Assembly: GCF_009674485.1 (NCBI RefSeq)
Contig: NZ_WKJJ01000015.1
Coordinates: forward strand, 124,001-188,000
Reading direction: 5' to 3'
Source: Pseudoduganella rivuli
GTDB taxonomy: Bacteria > Pseudomonadota > Gammaproteobacteria > Burkholderiales > Burkholderiaceae_D
DNA length: 64,000 bases
The notes below the pieces were generated by a model, which saw only the letters and a program-made list of their open reading frames with translations, made no database searches and was not told where the DNA came from. The position numbers and the translations under genes were made by a program. Of this stretch, positions 42,413 through 52,899 are shown one piece after another; position 1 is the first letter of the stretch; every line of letters starts with the position of its first letter.

Positions 42413-44200
42413 TTACTTGAACAGCTGCAGGTGTTCCACCACCGGGCCCAGTGCCAGCGCGGGAACATAATTGAGTACGCCGACCAGCACCACCACGCCG
42501 ATCAGCAGCGCCACGAACAGCGGACCGTGGGTCGGCATCGTGCCGGCATTGACGGGCAGGCGCTGCTTCCCCGCCAGCGAGCCGGCAATCGCCAGCACCG
42601 GTACGATGATGGCGAAGCGGCCAAACCACATCGCGATGCCCAGCATGGTGTTATAAAACGGCGTGTTGGCGGACAGCCCGGCAAAGGCGCTGCCATTGTT
42701 GTTGGCGGCGGAACTGAAGGCGTACAGGATTTCCGAATAGCCGTGCACACCCGGATTGGCCACGCCGGCCTTGCCCGGCTCCACCATGACGGCGATCGCC
42801 GTACCGGCCAGCACCAGAATGGGCGTCGCCAGGATCACGATGGACGCCATCTTCATTTCATACGACTGGATTTTCTTGCCCAGGTATTCCGGCGTGCGGC
42901 CCGTCATCAGGCCCGCGATGAACACGGCCAGGATGGCGAATACCAGCATGCCGTACAGGCCGGAGCCGACGCCGCCAAACACCACTTCGCCCAACTGCAT
43001 CAGCAACAGCGGCACCATGCCACCCGCCGGCATCATGGAATCGTGCATGCCGTTGACGGCGCCGCACGATGCCGCCGTGGTGACGGTGGCGAACAGGGTC
43101 GACGCGGCAATGCCGAAACGGGTTTCCTTGCCTTCCATGTTGCCGCCCGCTTGCAGCGGCGACGCGACCTGGTCCACGCCCAGCGCTTGCAACGCGGGAT
43201 GGGCCTGCTGTTCTGCGGCGGCAACAACCAGCGCGGCTGCCACGAACATGATCGTCATCGCCCCCAATATGGCCCAGCCCTGGCGCTGGTCGCCCACCAT
43301 GCGTCCGAAGGCGAAACACAGGCCGGCCGGGATCAGGAAGATAGTAATCATTTGCGCAAAATTCGTCAGCGCGGTGGGATTTTCATAGGGATGGGCGGAG
43401 TTTGCGTTAAAGAATCCGCCACCATTGGTGCCCAGCATCTTGATGGCTTCCTGCGACGCCACCGGCCCCATGGCGATGGTCTGCGTGGTGGCCGTCAGCA
43501 TTTCCAGGACAGGCTTGCCGTCTTCACCGGTCTTCGGCTGCGTGTACGTGACCGCCTCCATCAACGGCACGTCCTTGTACGGCGAAAAATTCTGGATCAC
43601 GCCCTGCCCCGTCAGGAACACGGCAAACACCAGCGACAGCGGCAACAGCACGTACAGGGTGGAACGGATGACGTCAACCCAGAAGTTCCCCACGGATTGG
43701 GTGGTGCGCCCGGCAAAGCCACGGATCAGCGCAAAGGCCACCGCGATGCCGGTGGCGGCGGAAAAGAAATTCTGGCCGGCCAGCGCCACCATTTGCGTCA
43801 GGTAGCTCATAGTTTGCTCGCCCACGTAGCCTTGCCAGTTGGTGTTGCTGACAAAGCTGACGGCCGTGTTGAAAGCGGAATCCGGGCTGACATTGGCCAG
43901 TTGCTGCGGATTGAGGGGTAGCCACGCTTGCAAGCGCTGCACCGCATACACCACCAGCGCGCCGACCGCATTAAACATCAGCATGGCGGCGGCATAAGTC
44001 GTCCAGCCCATGCCTTGCTGGTCAGGATCGCCTGCAATACCGGCCAGGCGGTGGATCACGCGCTCGACGGGCGCCAGCCAGCCCATGCCGGGCACCTTGC
44101 CGGCGCCGGCCACGCGCGCCAGCAGCGCGCCCATCGGCCATGCCAGCAGCGCCAGCACCACCAGGAACGCCAGCAGCAACAGGATGAATTGCAAAGTCAT
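42413..44200 (-). CDS. kdpA: Potassium-transporting ATPase subunit KdpA
   Basis: A 595-residue channel-like subunit of about ten membrane spans, with filter loops such as SFVSNTNWQGYVGE, LGTNGGGFFNANSAHPYENP and the later SSAANNNGSAFAGL. The ATG at 44200 shares a base with the kdpF stop (TAATG) and is preceded by GGAGG. Confidence 0.98.
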   Translation of the reverse strand: MTLQFILLLLAFLVVLALLAWPMGALLARVAGAGKVPGMGWLAPVERVIHRLAGIAGDPDQQGMGWTTYAAAMLMFNAVGALVVYAVQRLQAWLPLNPQQLANVSPDSAFNTAVSFVSNTNWQGYVGEQTMSYLTQMVALAGQNFFSAATGIAVAFALIRGFAGRTTQSVGNFWVDVIRSTLYVLLPLSLVFAVFLTGQGVIQNFSPYKDVPLMEAVTYTQPKTGEDGKPVLEMLTATTQTIAMGPVASQEAIKMLGTNGGGFFNANSAHPYENPTALTNFAQMITIFLIPAGLCFAFGRMVGDQRQGWAILGAMTIMFVAAALVVAAAEQQAHPALQALGVDQVASPLQAGGNMEGKETRFGIAASTLFATVTTAASCGAVNGMHDSMMPAGGMVPLLLMQLGEVVFGGVGSGLYGMLVFAILAVFIAGLMTGRTPEYLGKKIQSYEMKMASIVILATPILVLAGTAIAVMVEPGKAGVANPGVHGYSEILYAFSSAANNNGSAFAGLSANTPFYNTMLGIAMWFGRFAIIVPVLAIAGSLAGKQRLPVNAGTMPTHGPLFVALLIGVVVLVGVLNYVPALALGPVVEHLQLFK

Positions 44201-44289
44201 TACAGTTCCTCCGCATGCAGCAGCGCCGCCAGCAGGTAGACCAGCAGGCCGGCCGCGCTCAGTGCGCCGATCAGGTAAATGCCGATCAT
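44200..44289 (-). CDS. kdpF: Potassium-transporting ATPase small subunit KdpF
   Basis: A 29-residue single-span peptide (MIGIYLIGALSAAGLLVYLL then AALLHAEEL) with the conserved LVYLLAALL core of KdpF, which stabilises the pump. Its TAA overlaps the kdpA ATG, and its ATGA overlaps the stop of the small ORF upstream. Confidence 0.95.
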   Translation of the reverse strand: MIGIYLIGALSAAGLLVYLLAALLHAEEL

Positions 44290-44378
44290 TTGCGCTCTCC
44301 CAGGTCGCGGCAAACGGCCGCCAGCGCATGGATGCCTATCGTGAACGCCACGATGGCTCCGATATACAACAGGTCCAT
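44286..44378 (-). CDS. Small membrane peptide encoded first in the kdp operon
   Basis: A 30-residue ORF: MDLLYIGAIVAFTIGIHALA followed by AVCRDLGERK. One hydrophobic helix ends in a charged tail with a single Cys. GGGGGA lies 6 bp before the ATG and its TGA overlaps the kdpF ATG (ATGA), so it looks translated and coupled. It is distinct from KdpF, which follows. Role unknown; by position and size it may be another accessory peptide of the KdpFABC complex. Confidence 0.75.
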   Translation of the reverse strand: MDLLYIGAIVAFTIGIHALAAVCRDLGERK

Positions 44379-44416
44379 TTCATTCCCCCACACAGGTCTT
44401 GTTTTGACCATTCCAG

Positions 44417-44480
44417 CTTATCGGGCATGCCCTAAAAGTGTCGTAAAGACTTGCCGGGGCCGTGTAAACAAAGCGTAAAA
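44417..44480 (-). promoter_or_regulatory. Predicted KdpE-dependent kdp promoter
   Basis: On the minus strand TTTTAC and GTTTAC half-sites 11 bp apart (44480-44464) resemble the T-rich E. coli KdpE site. Exactly 41 bp further on is GATAAG (44422-44417), a -10-like box with no good -35, as expected for an activator-dependent promoter. The first ATG of the operon is at 44378. Confidence 0.6.
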
Positions 44481-44531
44481 ATCGCGGCGGCCGCTATACT
44501 TGAGCATCGGAACAAGCCAGGGGAGCCATGC

Positions 44532-45242
44532 ATGCAGGGATGCCGCACGTGGAAAATGCGCAGCGCCTTTGCCACGTCATTGCTGATGTGCGCCGGGGTT
44601 GCGCCCGCCGTGTGGGCGGCCCGCCCGCTGGTCACCGATGACGCGCCGATACTCGATCCCGGGCAGTGCCAGCTTGAAACCTGGGTCCAGCGTGAACCCA
44701 CGCACACGCATTACTGGGTGGTTCCCGCCTGTAACTTCCATGGTGACTGGGAACTTGCGGCGGGCGCTGCGCGTATTCAGGCGCGCGATGGCGGCCTCGG
44801 CATGAACCAGGCGGTCTTGCAGGCCAAGACATTGCTGGCCGCCCCCAAGGATGCGCCATGGCGCGTGGGCCTGGTGGTGGCGGACCAGTTCGAACCGGCC
44901 AACGGCCTGGCCGGGGTCTGGAGCGTCTATGCGCCATTGACTGTCGACCTCAATGGCGACCGCCTGCAATGGCATACGAATGTAGGCTGGCGTCGCGAAC
45001 GCCATGAACGTCCGGCGGCGACGTGGGCGACGGCGCTGGAAGTGGCGGTAGGCGAGCGCTCCGCGCTGACGGTGGAAAGCTATGGCGTGCGGGGCGGCGG
45101 CGCATGGCGCCAGTTGGGCGTGCGCTATGCACTGGTGCCGGGACGCGCCGACGCCGATATCGCCTGGGGAGAAAAATCAGGATCGGGCCGCCGCGAGCGC
45201 TATTACGCCGCAGGCCTCACCATTTATACCGGCGGGCCATAG
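44532..45242 (+). CDS. Hypothetical exported protein
   Basis: A 236-residue protein with a signal peptide (RSAFATSLLMCAGVAPAVWA) and a mature part starting ARPLVTDDAPILDPGQCQLE. Alternating hydrophobic and polar stretches (WELAAGAARIQAR, AWRQLGVRYALVPGR) suggest beta strands, perhaps an outer-membrane or periplasmic beta protein, and the TDDA-xx-LDPGQCQLE start is seen in putative outer-membrane transporters. AGGGGAG precedes the ATG at 44532; an ATG at 44556 is also possible. It diverges from kdp and ends 20 bp before a convergent gene. No firm family. Confidence 0.65.
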   Translation: MQGCRTWKMRSAFATSLLMCAGVAPAVWAARPLVTDDAPILDPGQCQLETWVQREPTHTHYWVVPACNFHGDWELAAGAARIQARDGGLGMNQAVLQAKTLLAAPKDAPWRVGLVVADQFEPANGLAGVWSVYAPLTVDLNGDRLQWHTNVGWRRERHERPAATWATALEVAVGERSALTVESYGVRGGGAWRQLGVRYALVPGRADADIAWGEKSGSGRRERYYAAGLTIYTGGP

Positions 45243-45262
45243 GTTGCGGCGCAGCGCCAGCG

Positions 45263-45712
45263 TCAGGTGGGGAAAATCCTGCGGTACAGGGCCGGCACAT
45301 CCGCCGCCGCGCCATCCCATGGCAGCAGCCGCAGTCCGGGATTGAACAGGCGCACCCGGTCCAATTGCGCCGCGCCCCGCGGCGGCACCACGGCCAGACG
45401 GGATGCAATCAGTGCGGCGCGCCCCGGCAGCGTTTCGCCACAGACAACGTCGACGATCACCTCGTCATAGCGGCGCGCCAGCACGGCCAGCACGGATGGC
45501 ACGTCGCCGCGCTCAAGCACGTAGACCCGTGCGCCGCCCTGTGGTTGCGCTGGCTGGCGCCCGCACAGGTCGGCCAGCGCAACCTTGCTGCCGGAACGGG
45601 CGCGCAGCAGCGCCATGGCGGCGGCTGCACGGCCCCCGCCATCATGCTCGGCGCGGGGATCGACGATAGCGATGGTGTCGCCGGCGAACAGGGAAAAGGA
45701 AAGTTTGGGCAT
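45263..45712 (-). CDS. Degenerate ParA/MinD-like protein lacking the Walker A motif
   Basis: A 149-residue protein that follows the ParA-type layout: a first strand (TIAIVDP) and helix (RAAAAMALLRARSGSKVALADL), a later YDEVIVDV strand where Walker A' Asp normally lies, and ALIASRLAVVPPRGAAQLDRV like the ParA 'AD-hVPVxPS' segment. The P-loop (KGGxGKT) is replaced by EHDGGGRAA, so ATP binding is unlikely. It is also shorter than normal ParA (about 200-260). Its upstream region carries a promoter like that of kdp. AGGA lies 7 bp before the ATG. Confidence 0.6.
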   Translation of the reverse strand: MPKLSFSLFAGDTIAIVDPRAEHDGGGRAAAAMALLRARSGSKVALADLCGRQPAQPQGGARVYVLERGDVPSVLAVLARRYDEVIVDVVCGETLPGRAALIASRLAVVPPRGAAQLDRVRLFNPGLRLLPWDGAAADVPALYRRIFPT

Positions 45713-45741
45713 GGCGGCATCCTGTGATCAGATGCCGCCAG

Positions 45742-45804
45742 CTTATCGAGGCAGCCGTAAAAACGGCCTAAAAAGACGGGAGCGCCGCGTAAACGATTTG
45801 TATA
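45742..45804 (-). promoter_or_regulatory. kdp-like promoter upstream of the ParA-like gene
   Basis: Minus strand: TATAC (45804-45800) and GTTTAC (45794-45789) half-sites 11 bp apart, then exactly 41 bp, then GATAAG (45747-45742) within CGATAAGCTGG. The same order and spacing occur before the kdp operon, so it is a candidate KdpE-regulated promoter. Confidence 0.5.
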
Positions 45805-46650
45805 TCAGGCGATATGCATGAGTTTTTTCATCACGGATTTCAGCGTGGCGTCGGCCACCGGCTTGTCCAATAGCCCTTCCACACCGGCCGCGCGGCCCCG
45901 TTCACCGTCATAGGCAAACGGCGGCGACACCAGCAGCACCACGGCGGGCGGCCGCGCCCCGGCCTGCGCGCGCAACCGGGAACACAACGCATACGGGTCG
46001 ATCCCCGGCAGTGACGTATTCATCAGCACCACCGACACCCGCCCTTCTTCACACGCGGCCAGCGCCGACGCTTCATTGGCGGCGGCCAGCACGGCGATGT
46101 TGTAGGGCTTCATCAACTCGCCCAGGTGCGCGTAAAACCGCCCGCCGCCATCGACCACCAGCACCGCGCCACGCCGCGATGGTCCCCGCATGGCTTCATA
46201 TTCGGCGGGATCGGTCAGGTCGAAATCGAGCCGCTGGCTGCGGCGCCGCTCCGGCGGCGGCGGTAGTCCAGCGCCAGCCAGCCGGGCCAGCGCATCGGCG
46301 CGGCGCGCCACCAGCAGCGCCAGTTGCACATGGAAGGCTTTGTGATCGAGCGGCAGCGGCGCCACCGGATACGGCAGCGGCACGGCCGGCTGCCCCACCA
46401 CCAGCGCGGGACGGGCATCGAGTTCGCCCGGCGTGGCCGCCATCGCGGCCAGCGACGCCATGGCTTTCAAATCCGGGCCGTACGCCAGCACCAGGTCCGG
46501 CTCTTGCAAACTGTGTTCGGACAGGCAAAAATACGCCGGGCCGTGGGCCGGCGCGGCTTGCAGCGCCGCTGCCAGCGCTTGTTCAGCCTCCGGCGGGAAG
46601 CCCGCCAGGCGTATGGCGAAGGGAAATTTGTCCTGGCTGTGCTGGTTCAT
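45805..46650 (-). CDS. Protein with C-terminal degenerate receiver (REC) domain
   Basis: A 281-residue protein. The C-terminal ~120 residues have a response-regulator fold (AVLVVDGGGRFYAHLGEL ... VVLMNTSLPGIDPYAL ... GLLDKPVADATLKSVMKKL), but the acidic pair is DG and the phospho-acceptor Asp is Asn (LMNTSLPG), while the Lys is kept; it is probably not phosphorylated. The N-terminal half has no family I recognise. The ATG at 46650 is chosen, though the ribosome site is weak; a start at 46686 is possible. It precedes the ParA-like gene on the same strand. Confidence 0.65.
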   Translation of the reverse strand: MNQHSQDKFPFAIRLAGFPPEAEQALAAALQAAPAHGPAYFCLSEHSLQEPDLVLAYGPDLKAMASLAAMAATPGELDARPALVVGQPAVPLPYPVAPLPLDHKAFHVQLALLVARRADALARLAGAGLPPPPERRRSQRLDFDLTDPAEYEAMRGPSRRGAVLVVDGGGRFYAHLGELMKPYNIAVLAAANEASALAACEEGRVSVVLMNTSLPGIDPYALCSRLRAQAGARPPAVVLLVSPPFAYDGERGRAAGVEGLLDKPVADATLKSVMKKLMHIA

Positions 46651-46821
46651 AGGCGGATCGGCAATATTTTTTCCCCATTTAACCACAGTTGACGCTCACG
46701 GCAACCGGACCGCGCGTGGCAATTTTCAGCCACGGCCGCCCGTTGCGGATAGAATGCGCAAGCTCCCGGACCGGCGGCGTCCCGCGCGTTGTCGCATAAA
46801 AACGCCTTAACGGAGCAGAAA

Positions 46822-46841
46822 TACTGTATATAATCACAGCG
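46822..46841. promoter_or_regulatory. LexA-like box overlapping the parE promoter
   Basis: TACTGTATATAATCACAGCG matches the SOS consensus (TACTGT-ATATATAT-ACAGTA) at 15 of 20 positions, with the CTGT-N8-ACAG core intact at 46824-46839. It covers a perfect -10 (TATAAT, 46829-46834) with TTAACG 16 bp upstream as a weak -35. parE starts 30 bp downstream. Confidence 0.5.
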
Positions 46842-46870
46842 TTTTGCCTGAACAGCACCTTCGAACTCGT

Positions 46871-48871
<2,001 letters not shown>

Positions 48872-48885
48872 CGAATACCGCAATC

Positions 48886-51327
48886 ATGACTCAACAAGCA
48901 AACCTCTTTGAAGAAGCCGCGGCTGATATGGCTGATCCGGCGGATACTGCAAATGCCGACAATGCCGCACCGGCAGCCGATGCCGCCGGCGGCAATAACG
49001 GCAATGGCGGCAACGGCGACGATGGCCGTGGCGGCGACGACTTCGGCGGCGACGGCGGTGACGGCGGCGAAACGCTGACCCTGTCCACCTTTGCCGAACG
49101 CGCTTACCTGGATTACGCGATCTCCGTGGTGAAAGGCCGCGCGCTGCCGGACGTCTGCGACGGCCAGAAGCCGGTGCAGCGCCGCATCCTGTACACGATG
49201 AATGAACTGGGCCTGGGCCCGACCGCGAAACCCCGCAAATCCGCCGCCGTGGTGGGTGACGTGCTGGGTAAGCTGCACCCGCACGGTGACCAGTCGGTAT
49301 ACGACGCGCTGGTGCGCATGGCGCAGGACTTTTCGCTGCGCTACCCGCTGATCGATGGCCAGGGCAACTTCGGTTCCCGCGATGGCGACGGCGCCGCCGC
49401 GATGCGGTACACGGAAGCCCGTTTGACGCCGATTTCCCGCCTGCTGCTCGATGAAATCGACCAGGGCACGGTGGACTTCGGGCCGAACTACGATGGTTCG
49501 TACGAAGAGCCAACCCTGCTGCCGGCACGCCTGCCGATGGTGCTGCTGAACGGCGCCTCCGGTATCGCCGTGGGCCTGGCGACGGAAATCCCGTCGCATA
49601 ACCTGACGGAAGTGGCGCAGGCGGCGGTGGCGATGATCCGCAATCCGAAGATCACCCATGCGGAACTGATGGAAATGATCCCGGGCCCGGACTTCCCGGG
49701 CGGCGGCCAGATCATCACCCCTGCCGCGCAAATCCACGACATGTATGCAACGGGCCGCGGCTCGATGAAAGTGCGCGCGCGCTGGAAGATCGAAGAACTG
49801 GCGCGCGGTCAGTGGCAAGCCGTGGTGCATGAACTGCCGCCGGGCACGTCATCGCAAAAGGTGCTGGAAGAAATCGAAGAGCTGACCAATCCGAAAGTCA
49901 AGCTGGGCAAGAAAGCGCTGACGCCGGAACAGCTGGCGTCCAAGCAGCTGATCCTCGGCGCGCTCGACACCATCCGCGACGAATCGGGCCGCGCCGCGCC
50001 GGTGCGCCTGGTGTTCGAGCCGAAGTCGAAGAACCAGGACAAAGATGAATTCATGATGCTGCTGCTGGCGCACACGTCGCTGGAATCGTCGGCATCGATC
50101 AACCTGGTGATGATCGGCGGCGATGGCCGCCCGCGCCAGAAGGGCTTGACGGAAATCCTGTCCGAATGGATCGGCTTCCGCTTCGAGACCGTCACGCGCC
50201 GTACACAGCACAGGCTGAAGAAGGTCGAAGACCGCATCCACATCATGGAAGGCCGGGAAACCATCCTGCTGAACATCGATGAAGTGATCGCCATCATCCG
50301 CAATTCGGACGAACCGAAAGCCGCGCTGATCGAACGCTTCAACCTGTCGGCGATCCAGGCGGAAGACATCCTGGAAATCCGCCTGCGCCAACTGGCGCGC
50401 CTGGAAGCGATCAAGATCCAGCAGGAACTGGCGGAATTGCGCAAGGAACGCCAGACGCTGCTCGACTTGCTGGAAAACCCGTCGTCGATGAAGCGCCTGG
50501 TGATCCGCGAAATCGAAGGCGATGCGAAAACCTTCGGCGACGCGCGGCGCACACTGATCGAGGAAGCGCAAAAAGCCACCGCGGAACAGAAGGTGGTGGA
50601 CGAACCGGTCACCGTCATCATTTCCGAAAAAGGCTGGGTACGCGCCCGTACCGGCATCGGCCACGACAAGACCCAGTTCACGTTCAAGGTGGGCGACGCG
50701 CTGCATGACGCCTTCGAGTGTCGCTCGGTCGACACGCTGCTGGGCTTTGGCGACAACGGCAAGGTGTATTCGGTGCCGGTGTCCGCACTGCCGAACGCGC
50801 GTGGCGACGGCGTGCCAATCACCACGCTGGTCGACCTGTCCGGCGGCACGCGCATCAAGCATTACTTTGCCGGCACGCCCGATACGCAACTGATGCTGGC
50901 GTCGACCGCCGGCTTCGGCTTCATCGCGAAAGCCGCCGACATGATCAGCCGCCAGAAAGGCGGCAAGGCCTTCATGACCCTGGATGAAGGCGACTTGCCG
51001 CTGCCACCATCGATCATCGGCAAGGACGCCAGCGCCGTGGCGGCGCTGTCGGCCAATGGCCGCCTGCTGGTGTTCGGCCTGGCGGAAATGAAAGTGCTGG
51101 CCAACGGCGGCCGTGGCGTGATCATGATGGAACTGGAGCCGAAGGAACAGCTGGTGTCGGCCCAGGCCATCACGCAGAAAGGCGTGATCGTCCATGGCAC
51201 CATGGCGGCCAAGCCCCGTGCGCTGGAATTGTCCGGCAACCTGCTGGCGCCGCACTTCGGCAAACGCGCCCGCAAGGGTAAAGAGCTGGTGCAGCGCATC
51301 AAGCCGTCCTCGCTGGCGCCAATGTAA
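48886..51327 (+). CDS. parC: DNA topoisomerase IV subunit A
   Basis: An 813-residue DNA-cleaving subunit. The catalytic Tyr (about residue 175) is in AAMRYTEARLTP and the quinolone region reads HPHGDQSVYDALVRMAQ, with Gln at the place of E. coli Ser80 and Asp at Glu84. Beta-pinwheel repeats occupy the C-terminal third. An unusual N-terminal stretch (about residues 12-62) is rich in Ala, Asp, Asn and Gly (GGNNGNGGNGDDGRGGDD), not found in E. coli ParC, and looks like a flexible acidic tail. Coupled to parE. Confidence 0.96.
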   Translation: MTQQANLFEEAAADMADPADTANADNAAPAADAAGGNNGNGGNGDDGRGGDDFGGDGGDGGETLTLSTFAERAYLDYAISVVKGRALPDVCDGQKPVQRRILYTMNELGLGPTAKPRKSAAVVGDVLGKLHPHGDQSVYDALVRMAQDFSLRYPLIDGQGNFGSRDGDGAAAMRYTEARLTPISRLLLDEIDQGTVDFGPNYDGSYEEPTLLPARLPMVLLNGASGIAVGLATEIPSHNLTEVAQAAVAMIRNPKITHAELMEMIPGPDFPGGGQIITPAAQIHDMYATGRGSMKVRARWKIEELARGQWQAVVHELPPGTSSQKVLEEIEELTNPKVKLGKKALTPEQLASKQLILGALDTIRDESGRAAPVRLVFEPKSKNQDKDEFMMLLLAHTSLESSASINLVMIGGDGRPRQKGLTEILSEWIGFRFETVTRRTQHRLKKVEDRIHIMEGRETILLNIDEVIAIIRNSDEPKAALIERFNLSAIQAEDILEIRLRQLARLEAIKIQQELAELRKERQTLLDLLENPSSMKRLVIREIEGDAKTFGDARRTLIEEAQKATAEQKVVDEPVTVIISEKGWVRARTGIGHDKTQFTFKVGDALHDAFECRSVDTLLGFGDNGKVYSVPVSALPNARGDGVPITTLVDLSGGTRIKHYFAGTPDTQLMLASTAGFGFIAKAADMISRQKGGKAFMTLDEGDLPLPPSIIGKDASAVAALSANGRLLVFGLAEMKVLANGGRGVIMMELEPKEQLVSAQAITQKGVIVHGTMAAKPRALELSGNLLAPHFGKRARKGKELVQRIKPSSLAPM

Positions 51328-51335
51328 CGCCGCTT

Positions 51336-51370
51336 CCCGTCCGCCTGCGGCAGCCTGCGCGGCGGACGGG
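51336..51370 (+). terminator. Probable parEC terminator
   Basis: A perfect 10-bp GC stem CCCGTCCGCC / GGCGGACGGG 9 bp after the parC stop. The following tract (TCCCGCTTCTCCTT) is pyrimidine-rich but lacks a T run, so efficiency is uncertain. Confidence 0.5.
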
Positions 51371-51462
51371 TCCCGCTTCTCCTTCCCGCTACAGCCTGCC
51401 CTCCTTCGATTGACTTGCTCTATCAAGGGCGGGACAATGCCTGGACAGGCTGGAGACCCTTT

Positions 51463-52899
51463 ATGACCGATACCCTGGCTGCGCGCGATGCGCAGCCGAC
51501 ATCCGGCGACAAGTTCCGGGACGCGCTGCTGGTTGGCGCGGCGGTCTATCTTTGCTCGATCTTCGGCATCCTGACGTCGCCGCCCGGCGACCTGGCGGCA
51601 TACTGGCCCACCAATGCCGTGCTGCTCGGCATCCTGATCCGCCGGGGCCGCCCGCCCAACTGGCTGGACTGGATTTCCGCCTTTGCCGGCTACCTGGTGT
51701 CGGACCTGGTCATGGCCCATTCCGTGTTCAAGGGCGTCCTGCTGATCAGCACCAATTTGCCCGGCGTAATCGCGGGCTACCTGATCTTTTCCCGCATGCC
51801 GGAGTCATACCGCACGCTGCGCCATCCGCGCGCCATGCCCCGTTTCGTGCTGGGCGTGCTGGGCGCCTCCACCGCCGCGGGCACGTCCGGCATCTTCGTG
51901 CATCCGGTGCTGTTCGGCGGCAGCCATGCGTATGGCTTCGCGTTCTGGTTTTGCACGGAACTGGTCAGCTACATGGGCATCCTGCCCGTGCTGCTGACGA
52001 TGCCCGACGTACGGCGCTGGCTCAAGGACCATCGCCGCCGCGCGGACTGGCCGAGCTGGAAACACTGGCGCCTGGACCACTTTGCGCCGCTGCTGGCGTT
52101 TGCCGTCAGCCTGGGCCTCGGCGTGCACTGGGGCGGCCCGGGCGCCATCCTGTACGCGGTGCCCGCCATGCTGTGGTGCGCGCTGACGTACAGCCTGTTC
52201 GCCACGGCCGGCATCACCCTGTTCTTTTGCATGTGGACCTTGCTGTCGATTGCCACCGGCTTGCTGCAAATCGGCGCCAGCGTGGAATCGCCGCTGGCCG
52301 TGATGTCGCTGCGCGTGGGCCTGAGCCTGACCGCGCTGGCGCCGCTGACGGTCGCCAGCGTCATGGTCGCGCGCAATGAATTGCTGGAACGCTTGCAGCA
52401 CGCGGCGTCCCACGATTTTTTGACCCATGTGCTGAACCGCAGCGGCTTTCTCACGCAGGCCGAAGAATTGCTGGCGTCACCGCAATTGCTGCGTCGTCCG
52501 GTGGCCGTGCTGATGATGGATATCGATTACTTCAAGAAGGTCAACGATACCTATGGCCATGACGGCGGCGACCAGGTGCTGACCACGTTTGCCGCCGTGG
52601 CGCAAACCTGCCTGCGCAGCGGCGACTTGCTGGGGCGGCTGGGAGGCGAAGAATTCGCCGTGCTGCTGCCGGGCTGTTCCGCGCCCGATGCGCAGGTGAT
52701 CGCGCAGCGCATCTGCGACGCCTTTGCCGCGCACACGGTAACCCTGGATGATGGGCGCCAGTTGCGCAACACCGTCAGTATCGGCGCCTGCTGCGCGCCG
52801 CGCATTGAAAACGATATCGCCGCCATGCTGTCGGCGGCCGATGCGGCGCTGTACCGCGCCAAGGAATCGGGACGCAACCGCGTGGAGCTGGCCTCATGA
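51463..52899 (+). CDS. MASE1-type diguanylate cyclase (GGDEF)
   Basis: A 478-residue membrane protein. Residues 20-310 are a MASE1-like sensor of about eight membrane spans (AAYWPTNAVLLGILIRRGRPP is typical), followed by a GGDEF domain (about 315-478). The active-site loop is GGEEF near residue 393, with an intact RxxD inhibitory site (RSGD) five residues before it, so it should make cyclic di-GMP and be product-inhibited. GGAGA precedes the ATG at 51463. Its stop overlaps the PhnD-like gene by 4 bp. Confidence 0.93.
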   Translation: MTDTLAARDAQPTSGDKFRDALLVGAAVYLCSIFGILTSPPGDLAAYWPTNAVLLGILIRRGRPPNWLDWISAFAGYLVSDLVMAHSVFKGVLLISTNLPGVIAGYLIFSRMPESYRTLRHPRAMPRFVLGVLGASTAAGTSGIFVHPVLFGGSHAYGFAFWFCTELVSYMGILPVLLTMPDVRRWLKDHRRRADWPSWKHWRLDHFAPLLAFAVSLGLGVHWGGPGAILYAVPAMLWCALTYSLFATAGITLFFCMWTLLSIATGLLQIGASVESPLAVMSLRVGLSLTALAPLTVASVMVARNELLERLQHAASHDFLTHVLNRSGFLTQAEELLASPQLLRRPVAVLMMDIDYFKKVNDTYGHDGGDQVLTTFAAVAQTCLRSGDLLGRLGGEEFAVLLPGCSAPDAQVIAQRICDAFAAHTVTLDDGRQLRNTVSIGACCAPRIENDIAAMLSAADAALYRAKESGRNRVELAS

